Shown: positions 10,714 to 21,700 of the stretch, piece by piece
Layout of the letters: every line of letters starts with the position of its first letter
How positions within the stretch are numbered: the first letter of the stretch is position 1
Origin: Phoronis australis
Lineage: Eukaryota > Phoronida > Phoronidae
Direction of reading: 5' to 3'
Assembly (NCBI GenBank): GCA_002633005.1
Contig: NMRA01000880.1
Coordinates: 79,180 to 110,762 of the forward strand
DNA length: 31,583 nucleotides
Program-made: the position numbers and the translations under genes
Notes under the pieces: model-generated
Told to the model about the DNA's origin: nothing
The model's database searches: none
What the model saw: the letters and a program-made list of their open reading frames with translations, nothing else

Positions 10714-11538
10714 AGGGCTGTTCCAGCAAAATCTGTATGGGAGGGGGGGGAAGGCACTTTTATTTCGTACCCACCGCCCATATTTTTCATTTATTTCTCC
10801 AACCCATGACCCATAATTTTTTAATTATTTTTAATAGGTTAAAATATAAAATCCAACACTTGCAAGCAAATCACCTCCAGGAGGACCTGTTAAGAACTTA
10901 GATGATTGACAGATAAGAACTAGTTGTCTTGTCCAATATTGTCAAAAACTAAAGTAGCCTGTGAGCAATACTTTTGGCAGCCACCAGGTGTCTCTGTTCA
11001 CCATGTGTCTATAATTTCAACGAACATTTTTTCAATTATAAGGATCTATGAATCTCAAACTGTCTCCACGAACTCTTTCCTACTTCTATGTCAAGTGAAT
11101 ATTGGAACTTGTTTATCTAACTCCTCATACTTTTTATTTAAAAATCATCAATTTTCTTATATGTGTTAACACCAGTTTAGTGTTGCGTAACTTTTCAATT
11201 CAATAGGACTGCAGACAAACAGTTGACTCAAATCAAGTTGCCCATGACTTTACTAATGGCTTAGTGAACACATTGCACTCTGTTCACTGGCAAAATGGGC
11301 TTTTTTGTATTGGGAAAAGTTAGGATATATGCCAATAGCATTTTTTTGTGTTTGGACAGCAGAAGTAACCAAGCTGTCAACATTAACAGGTCAAAAAATA
11401 CCACCCATTTTTAATGCATCACTTCTTAGGGGAACGACCACCCATAATTTGAGTTTTTTTCTGAAGACCACCACCCATGAATTTTTATTTCTGCTGCCGT
11501 CCCCCCCCCTCCCACACGGATTTTACTGGAACAGCCCT
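10714..11538. mobile_element. 825-bp DNA element with G8/C9-bearing inverted ends
   Basis: The left end reads AGGGCTGTTCCAGCAAAATC, followed after a few bases by TGGGAGGGGGGGG. The right end on the other strand reads AGGGCTGTTCCAGTAAAATC followed by GTGGGAGGGGGGGGG. The terminal repeats are about 40 bp with high identity. A 3-bp TGA flanks both sides if the end is taken as GGGCTG. The interior is AT-rich and has no transposase frame, so it is a non-autonomous element. Confidence 0.75.
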
Positions 11539-12586
11539 GAAAAAGAGTTGCCATGACTATCTGTGCAGCTGCTGACTGGATGATTCTTATTTTCCTCAAC
11601 CCCCACTGAAGTAGTAAAACCTTCCTACGCCACTGCTCTGTAGTCGCTCAAGACAATGTTGACTGAGCTGACAAGCCACTTTCTTTACAAACATGAATGC
11701 ATTGCAAGGCTTCTAAAAATAAAATGTTAGCAGAAAATGATTGAGACTGTGTGCTTTAAGTAGTGATTCTCAGCATTAAAACTATGCAGGTACAGACCAA
11801 ACCCTATCCCCAGTTCCACATACAGCACAGCGTAAAAAACGTTGCTAATGTCAGAGATCATAATATGCACAATAGGAAACGTTACAATGACATGGTTGGG
11901 TTCACCTAATCTCATAGGGCATGCCAAATAAGTTGACATTACCAGTTTGTTTATTTAACTGCATGTGATTCAGACCAATTAATAGTTTGTTTACAGTCAC
12001 ATATTTATTATTCTTCTTGCATAAGCATTTGATTTGTGGTAACCATAAGGTGAATGTGAGTTGATTTTAACAGTTAAAATACCGTGGTATTTGTGCTTTT
12101 ATAAGTTCACTATAATTCTTTTTGTCAAAATTTTGAGTTGAAATAATCACAATAAATCAAATATTTTCTGCAGGCACACACCACACAATGCTCACCACTG
12201 TTGTGTAATCAGTGTTATGTAATAACTTGTGAACAAACCTCTCTGCACTAATAGACATCCCCACTATACCAACTTAGCTAACGACAGTCATGTTCAGAAC
12301 CTGGGTGAAATGTTTGGTCTATCACGACGGCTTCATGATTGCGTCAAACCTTTACACACAACAACAAGCATCCTAGCCCAAATCCCCAACTAATTTTTCC
12401 TGTCCAAGATTTGTAAACCTGGTTGTTACCTAGACTTGCCATGCACCACATCCAGGAAATCATTCAATTTAACTGTCAGCAACAGGTATCACAAACTTGG
12501 CACATGGAACTTTGATATCCCTTGTAATTAATCAGCATCATTTATTAACTTACTAATATGCACTTCTTGCTTGGTGTTTTACTAAG
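11539..12586. other. Intergenic sequence and 3' UTR of the FBXO31-like gene
   Basis: No coding frame and no clear repeat. The two genes on either side converge here: the phosphatase on + and the FBXO31-like gene on -. Confidence 0.5.
12541..12546 (-). terminator. Candidate poly(A) signal of the FBXO31-like gene
   Basis: TTTATT on + gives AATAAA on -, about 40 bases past the stop codon. That is short for a 3' UTR but plausible. Confidence 0.4.
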
Positions 12587-12743
12587 TTAGCTCAGTGGTA
12601 GTTCACTTCGACTGTACAAGGATAAACTCTTGAATGGGATCCACAATACACCAAACAAGTCCTCTGAGAACATGATCCAATGGCCAGGGATGTATGTATC
12701 ATGTTTGAACCCTTTAGCAGCAACATGGCCTTTGCAGTGGTAC
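12587..12743 (-). CDS. FBXO31: FBXO31-like last exon (stop codon)
   Basis: The acceptor is TGTTTGTTGTAG. After one base it encodes YHCKGHVAAKGFKHDTYIPG, then HWIMFSEDLFGVLWIPFKSL and SLYSRSELPLS-stop. It matches the FBXO31 C-terminus pattern (PG.(F/W)I.F.ED.FGF(V/L)W...KS.SLYSR) closely, which is the best single proof of the gene call. Confidence 0.88.
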
Positions 12744-15700
12744 CTACAACAAACATGACAAAGTCATACTCGTAGCTACCAGCACTCATCTCCTGCCTAT
12801 AGTACACCACAAAGTAATCACATGGTGTGTATCTTCAGAGTTCTTCAATGGATTTTTCAAGGAACTTGGCCAATAGGTTTTTATCAAGGTGACGACAATA
12901 ACTTTCCATTTTAGGACAGATTTTATGTATTGTGCACCTCCTGGTGGTGATATTTAACAGTTTTGAGTCCATTTTTGATGTCGGCCTCTCCATCCGCCAA
13001 ACAACTTGAAGAATCGTTGCAAAAATTGGCAGATGTGTTTCTGATGAGAAGGCTGCGGCTCACGCCGATATTCGAATGGATTCGACTACATTGGCGTCCC
13101 ATAGTGGTGTTTATCTAGACTATGGCCGTTCCTCCTTAACCCTGTGTAGGATTCGTGGAATTTGGCACACGTGTCCTATGGAGCTGACAACACAAATTTC
13201 AGGCTCGTACTACTAGTGTGGCCCTAGTGGCAGCTTTAATTTTTGTTTTTCACGATTACCTCAGTCTGTATTTTCGGAGTTCATCAATAGATTTTAGTTA
13301 AATTTGGCAAATAGGTTTCTATTAAAGAGACGACGATAGCCTTCCACTTTCATATGGATTCAATGTATTTTTGCTCCACCTAATGGCTATTTTTACTTAT
13401 TCGAGTCCATTTTTTGTTGATGTTGACTTTTGGATGGATGTAACAACCGTGAGGCCTGCTGGTGACTTTGTCTTTTTTGCATCCTCTGTTTTATCTTCTT
13501 ACTCCTAGAATTATCATTGTGAAGTTTTGTAAATCTTATACCTATACGTGAGACTACAGCTACCAACGACGTTTAGAAGGTTGTGACTACCACAGTACCC
13601 CCTAGAGGCAATTTTAGTTTTTATGTTTGCCTCTGTGTCTTCAGAGTAATTTGGCAGTTTTTCCAGAAATTTGGCAAACAAGTTTCTATTTTGGGATGGA
13701 CTTACCATTCTGCGCCACTTAGTGTCCATGTTTGACACTAAAAAACACCCTGAGTGTTTACGTTGCTATCATGGGCACATTTCAATGCTGTATTGAGCTC
13801 ATGCTGATTTTGTTTTTTTTTAGTTCTAGAGTTTTCGGCAGCATCCCAGCAGTTTTCGCAATACTTGTAGAATTTAGTCCAGTGACACACAAAAATGAGG
13901 AGGAATAAAATAATGTTTGTACAGATGGCCAAATTGAAGTTGAGCTGACAAAATAGTACAATTGAGAGAAAAGTCTTACAACTATGAATTCAGGTAATTG
14001 CATTTAGTTTCTGGTAATGTCCTCATCAACATCTAAGCACAACTCCATGCACCCTTCCAAATTGAAAAATGTGCTTCTTTACGGAATTCATCCGTCCAAC
14101 GCGAAATTAACACACTGCTGAAAAAATGGTGAGCAGTGATGAATAATCTTTTCACAGCGTGTGCTACATTAACGGCGTTTGTTTGTAATAGAATCACGGG
14201 GGTCAATGCAAAGTTTTGAGTCCTTAACTCAAAAAAATTATTAGCAAAAGTTTGGGACCTGCTTCAGGAGAATCACTCTGTAGTTTTATTTTGGTTTCAT
14301 GGAGAGATACGACAGAAGCGAGCACAGTATTATGTATTACAGTACCCTTGTACTAATGTAATGAACTGATTGAATCCAAGGTCTCACCGAGCTTTGCAAA
14401 TCTTTGGCAACTTGATGTCCTTCCAGGCTAAACCACTCCCCATTGATTGAGAAACTTCCCCTTTCCATTCCTCGCAAAATCTGGTACAGCCCCGAGGCAC
14501 CTGGAAAGGCTGAGATGGAAGGTTTGCGACATCACCACCAGATGGCAGGACATCGGGTATATCAATGTCCGTCAAGTTCTGCATGTCCACTTGTTGGTTC
14601 TCAGTCAATACTATTGGACGAGACAAGTCAACTTTCACTGAGACTTCCCCAGCTGGGATGTTAGGATCACCCTACAAGACAAATACAGACAGTACAGCAG
14701 CCTCCAGACCATTGTTCAGAAACATTTTTCTTGGTGCCTCTGCATATATAAATTTATAATAAACTAGGGAACAAGTCTTTAGTTAATGTTTTCTTGTTTT
14801 GGGACAGTGCCAGTCTCCCAATCCTGGCATTACTTGTTGATACATTACCTAATGTCTCTGTTTCTCCCCTCATTCTACAATGGACATTCCAATAAAATAT
14901 CGAGTTTAGATTCTATTTTATCCGTACTGCAACATCAATGTATTCTCTCATCTATGGTCAGACCCACGTCTACCCAACCTCTAAATCTCGCTAAAGCAGA
15001 TCTAAGTAAAAGATTAACAAAACGCATTATAGCACCCTTCGATGGATAAGAGAAGTCATAACTTCACGAAGATTCCACCAGTTAGACTATCATTTGGGGT
15101 CACTCAGCAATGAATGACAGGTCATGTGAACTGAAATGTGAACTAAATTAATCACCCTCCCTTGTCTATCATGCCATCAGATTGACAAGAACTTTTTATG
15201 CCCGAACTAAAGACAGGGTACTTGAAAGACAATTTCAACGACGACTTGAATCTTGTTTTGAGACCTTAAAATGAGCCAAACTAAAATAATGCGAATCATG
15301 GGTATTCAGTGACTGTGTAATCGAATGAATGACAGATGTTGTAAAATTGGTTTAAAGTTCATGGATATGGAAGCATACTAACAGTTTCTTTACAATCCTT
15401 TCTGTCTTCTTCACAATGAGTCTAAATATAACTTGAAGTCATGTGTCAAACCTGACAAAACCAATTAAATAGCACTGCTCAATTCCTTCATAGATGGAGG
15501 AATAGTTTCACATAACCACCCGTCAACTCACTGTGATTTTTATAGCATGGAGCTCTCTGCAGTCTTCAGTGTATTCCAGTCGTAGGATCTCATAACCATG
15601 GATGGAATATTCACCGACAAATAATCCTGGAGCAATGGGAGCATTATGATCGACAACAGGTGCAACAGTGACTCGCCATAGAGTGACATCTTTTGACCTA

Positions 15701-18700
15701 GTAATGAAACAGTGCGTAATGTTGTTATGCCTGTTGTCTAGGCGAATAGAGAATTAAACGGATACTAAATCCAATTTTGGCTTCGGAAATGAATGACTTC
15801 CCTATCTAGCTCAACAAATTATTAAATAATACTATCCTCTGAAACCCTCATCAACTCTAAAAAGCTTGGAGCAAATTTGAAAGACAGCCCAGCGAGAAGC
15901 GCAACTACAGGTTCCAGTTCAAGGGATAGTAAGACGGTGCTTTCCGCTTACTCCTATTTTTGTCACTTAAATGAGAAATCAACAGAACGTTAGCAGGGAA
16001 AATTCAAGTCAGATTAGGATCACATAGAGATGGTTGGTTGCTTCATTGCTGCTTAATAGTTGATTTATGCCAGTTCCAAGTTTGGGATTTACGTCAGTTA
16101 CAAGTTTGGGATTTACGTCGGTTATAAGTTTGGGATTTACGCCAGTTACAATTTTGGGATTTCAACTTGACCAGCACTATGTGGGACTTAAAAATGTGAG
16201 TTGGCATCTGTGTGTTGAAATACGAAGACAATAACTTAAAACTGGCATATGATTTGGAAACTCTTTAACTAATTTCTTCCCCATTAGGACCAATCTCTGT
16301 GAAAAAGGGGCAATTTCACAGAAGATTGTGAAATTATGTCAAAGGACCTCATCAAGTCATGTAATCAAACCTACAACCTCACGCACGAGGCCACTGAGCA
16401 ACCCTGTTAGGGTAATATTTCTAGTTAAATTAAATGTTAAATTAGCAGGCTGAGCTCAAAGTTCAAACCATCAATTTATGACTAGACTGGCGTACAGGCA
16501 TAGTTTCTTCTCAGGGGAATTAGCTCATCAACACTATAACCCTGAAGAGTCACGGTAGACTGACTCCTCAAACTTGACAGCAGGGTGAAAAGTTCTTACC
16601 AGTTACTTTTGTAAGCTTCAATTCTTCTTCCTAAGACAGTACGTTCCTGAACCTCGAAGAAAAATGTAAAACTATGCAAATGTGAGACGGGTACGTCACA
16701 TTCTTCGCTGATCCACTGACTGAGGAGAGCCTGAAAATTCCATTTTACTGTAGCTGTCAACTGGACTCAAGGTAAATAACATGAGAACAGGTGATGACAA
16801 TAACACCACTTTGTATAACAGCCTGCATGGCTACAATGATAAACAACACAGGCTGATGAAAACAACGACTAAGACAACTGGTTGTCAAAACTTCTGACCC
16901 GTGAATTTTTGGAAATGAAAATAACACGTTGTATCATAAAGCAGTTGACAAACAACGATGTCCAGATATAATGCTTAACACAACTTTCTGGGCTTAACTC
17001 CAATTACCATTTTTTGCAATAAAAATAAAAAGAATGGCATGCACTTTGTCTGCAGAGCCATCTTTGAAAACCACTTAAGATTTCGTGATTTGGGGTGGAA
17101 CCCTGAGTTATATTTTTAATGACAAGTTAGAACTAACTTATAAAATCAGGGACAGGCTGAAGTTCATTGGGGACAGACTCACCACATCTAGTTTCAAGTG
17201 ATTTATTCTTAGACTATTAAGTTTAAAGTTTGCTATTTCAGCATGACCTCATTCAGCTTAAAGATATTCATTGGACTGTTTCTTCTCAACATCTACAAAT
17301 TTGTCAGAATATATATTGATTAATAATTAGTACAGATAGTAATTAATCACTAATTTAAGACTCTGAGACAGTAGGGTTGACCGCGCCAACACTCCATGAG
17401 GCGGAATTTCTTCGGCTATCAGCACGATATCGTAGGGGTAAGTAGTTCGCATAGTGGTTTAGAATTTTGAGATCATTTGTAAATCATGGGTGTTGTTCAC
17501 ACACATACACTAAAAGGCTTTTGAAATTGACATGCCAGATCTCAGTCATTTGAAACTGACATACAAGGTCAATGAAAGAGGTTCTTTGTGAACCCTGGCC
17601 TTAGCCATACAACTGTCCCAATTGGACTACCGTATTCGCCGTAATAACTGCCCATGCCCCTATAAGTGCCCCCCACGCGTTTTTAGACTTTGCAAGCGCC
17701 CACTCCATGAACGCGTACGTGCGAAAAATGCCTTACCTACAGTCCTATAATTCTACAGTAACGTCTTCAATTTATCAATAATATCCGACAGTCCTGAAAA
17801 AAATCATTGTGCGCAGAATTTGTAGACCATGAGCCTCACCATTATGTCGGTATTTAGCCGTGACTATATACACTTCAAACATCCCACCTGCCTCAAAACG
17901 AACACAAAAGTTCTGCTGATATTGGGAGGACCAATGGTCTGGCCTTTCAGAACAGAAGAGTGTACTTGTCTACGGGATTGCTTTGTAGATAATTCCCGCT
18001 TTCAACAGGAATCCAAATTTCTTTGTAGGCCTACACATGAAAAACGCAAATCGAAGACTAATAAACAACTTGGCCAGTGAAACACGCTCTGGTTTAGGCC
18101 TACTGCTTGTGCAAATTTCTTTAGATACAATGCACATCTATTTCGTTAGATTGCATGGCTCGGGCCAAAAGACAGTCTCTGCACTGGCAAATAAACTCTG
18201 GTAACACGCGCTCGCTTACTCACAAATGCAGACAACTTCAAAACAAATGTCACGTGACAACAACATGTGTGTTCGTCCAGACATTTTTCTGATGTTGCCG
18301 ATCACACATGCAAATGGAACGATATCAGCACAAATTTGTACTTAAACCTGCCGTAATCCTGACTCCGCGGGAACTTAAAACTCTTAGGGACGCAAAACTT
18401 GAAAAACCTAAGGAGGATTTCAGGTAATTTGCTTGAGTCGAAACTGTATTTTTATTCAAGCATTCAAGTCTCAATATCGACGATTGCGAGGCAGGCAGTC
18501 GGCGAGTTTTCGCCCTGGAATTTCAGCACAATTTTCTGTAAAATGATCGTAATTTAGCAGCAAAGTGTGATAGCAATGCACCACGGTTTTGTAGAAAGTC
18601 TTTCATAGATTACAGATACGTCACAAAGCGTAAATATAAAGAATCTTAGCTCCCGATTTCACCCGTTTCGGAGACCGGGTTTCAACGGCCTTGGGTTATG

Positions 18701-21700
18701 ATAAGCGCCCCCCACCCCCCGAAACGAACTTTTCTAAGCGCCCTGGGCGGTTATTACGGCGAATACGGTAAATAACTATACACACCTTAACAAAGGGTTT
18801 ACGATCCTGGCTGAGACAAGATTTGTTTGATGACCCCCTGTGGCTAGCTCCCTTATTATTTGAGCGCTTCCAAAAAAACTCAAAAAAGGCCATTTCTACC
18901 AAGCCTGTGTTGTGGCATATAGCATACAAAGGTTACCAAGCCTGTGTTGTGGCATATAGCATACAAAGGTTACCAAGACTGTGTTGTGGCATATAGCATA
19001 CAAAGGTTACCAAGACTGTGTTGTGGCATGTAGCATACAAAGGTTACCAAGCCTGTGTTGTGGCATATAGCATACAAAGGTTACCTGCAGGCTGACAGGT
19101 CCCAAACTGTGAGTGACACATGACTCTACACTTGGGGTGATGTGTTTCACTCTGATTTTAGCACTGTGTTGTGCCAGATTGTAGCGCTCTGATTTCAGGC
19201 CCTGCGATTTTCTCAGTATTGTCTTCATATTCATCCAAGAAGTCTCGTGCCAAAGTGCAACATTTTAAAGTCAATTCCTGACAATATTTTAAAGAACAGT
19301 GCATCTGGAGTGCATAAAGTACTGTACAGTGAGTTTCATTTGAATTTGAGCAGCCATTTCTGAGCCAAATTAAACATTTTTCTGTGGTGCCCGTAGCCTT
19401 AAAAAGACGACTCTCACTGATTTCAGACAATATAATCTGGATGCAGTTGTACTTCTGTCAACTCACTAACTCAATCAAAAAACAAAATTTAATTCAATTC
19501 ATAACTCACAGGTGGCACTGCCTTCATGGTTCCACGTGAGTCTTTCATCAACGTCACAGTGTCAACGCCATTGCCTGCAACCTGAAGACAATCACAAGAC
19601 AGTAAGAATAACATATATCTCGAACTAGTTCTAGGCCCGTGGTCTAATTTTTGTACTCTTAAAATTGAACTCAACATTTTGCATTCTACTATTGTACAAA
19701 TTCAAAATACAGCACACATAGTCGACCGGCTGGCAATATAGCAGCCAACCGCACTGCCTACTCATAAGGCGACCCCCAGCTGACTGGATTGCTGACCGGC
19801 TGTCAGCCAACCCAATATTAAGCTGGTCAGCTGCTATTTTTAGGCTAGTTAGGTTGCCAGGCTATTGCTGACGAATGTTGGTCTCTGCACTGGATGAAAT
19901 AAATTAACCTAGTTTTACGTGCCACTGTCACACGAGTTGACTCAGTTGTGCAACACCACTTATTTGAAGGTTGAAGACGACGAAAACTGAACATTTTGGG
20001 ATTGTGGACGACATGTCAACTAGTTTTGATTAACAAGACGTGAAAGTTTTCTTCACATTTGAATATTTCACATGCATATCTTACCTCTTCAAAATGTAAA
20101 CGAAAAACGAAACCTAAAGTAGAGTGACAACTTGTAAAGTAAAGGGATTAAAACCGAAGCAAAATAGACAAACTTATCAACCACGGTAAAAGAAATTCAC
20201 ACCACTGGTATACAATGCTGAGGAAAGCGATACAATTTTGTAAATTTTCTGTCTGTCTAATCGTTGCTTGCATTTGACGACCCGAGCATAAACGCAATGA
20301 GTTCAAGTCTGAACTCAAAATTTTACTTCAATCTAAAGGTCATCATGTGCGAACTTTGACTTGTCACTCATAAGCATACTCAAGAATATCTCGAGTTCAT
20401 AGTTACAAAGGTCCCACAGAAAATATCTAAAAATAATTCTGAGTTTGATTTCAAGTACAAAAATTAAACCTAATGTGCTGATGGAAATTCACACAAAGCA
20501 TGCACTGGAAGAAAGCTGGATGGACATGGCTATCATGGTGATCAGTACCTTTTTTATTTTATATGTTTTTGCATCCTTAGACATTTCACAGCCTTGCAAA
20601 TCCACAGTTCCATCATCCATTAGTACTGTTTCAAAGTGTTTGTGTGAAAATCTCAATGGGTCTGTGAGGTGAGGTATCTTGGGACTTAGGTATTCCTCAC
20701 CAATAATGGTACCACCGTCAAACTACAATGAACAAATAATCAGTGATGCAGCGATATCATGTCACGGAAATATCTGATAGTACCCCAGAACATTTAGTGG
20801 CACACATCACAATTTACCAGACAAAGTATCCAAAAGTCACAGATGTCCATTTTGTCAAAAGCCAATGAAAAGTATTCAGTCAAAATGATTCAGAATTCCT
20901 GCATCATGACAGCCAGGCAGAAGTATTCAGTCAAAATGATATTCAGAATTCCTGCATCATGACGGCCAGGCAAAAGTATTCAGTCAAAATGATTCAGAAT
21001 TCCTCCGTCATGACGGCCAGGCAGAAGTATTCAGTCAAAATGATTCAGAATTCTTGCGTCATGACGGCCAGGCAGAAGCCGAGTTCATTGTCAGAGTGTC
21101 CTCATAGATCAGTAATCCTTGCTTTTAACAGAATTGGCCGCCAAGGCGGGAAAACTGTATTTTGTCTGCTAACGTTTGCCTGGTAGCATATTTCCACAAT
21201 TCTAGTCAGTTTGGGGAACCATACAAAAATACCATTTAGTGGCTCCCAAAGTAGGCCCATGTGCCCATATTCAAAAAATCTCAAACCTAAATCCAACGGT
21301 ACACATTTCAAAGGTTGCAAAATGAAGAACAGTATTGATTCAAATTAATTTATCGCAGGAATAAATCAGTTCATTGTCTATGGAATTATTTAGTAATTTC
21401 AATCATAAAATGACCTCACAAAAAAGCTAGTAGTTGCCTGCAATGCGGAGCATTAAAATGCGCCCACAACTGCACTGCAAAGAGTGTGCTTCTACTGGTG
21501 TTTTAAGTACCATAAAAAGAGCCATTAGATGGTGCATAATACATCGAAACTGTCCGAAATTGGAAAGGTGTCATCTCTTTCTTGTACAAACTGTTTGCTA
21601 AATTTCATGATAATCCGCCAAGGAAATCCAAAGATACAGACTGAGACAGACGTAAAAAAATCCAATTGCCATTAGGTGGCACAGCAGTAATCGAATCCAT

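Larger units (their letters stand above)
16731..19509 (-). other. FBXO31-like intron holding a DNA element and a minisatellite
   Basis: It contains the inverted-repeat element at 17628-18770 and the 37-bp array at 18898-19085. The remainder is unique, AT-rich and without coding signal. Confidence 0.6.

Noticed and set aside
18696-18929. Minus-strand frame ending in RRNNRPGRLEKF
   Set aside because: It reads through the right terminal repeat of the DNA element; no transposase motif.
19158-19430. 90-codon minus-strand frame near the FBXO31-like exons
   Set aside because: No similarity to FBXO31, not needed for phase continuity, and no convincing splice sites.
19717-19872. GGCTG/CAGCC-rich palindromic stretch
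   Set aside because: Words recur in both orientations but no consistent arms could be aligned; too weak to call an element.
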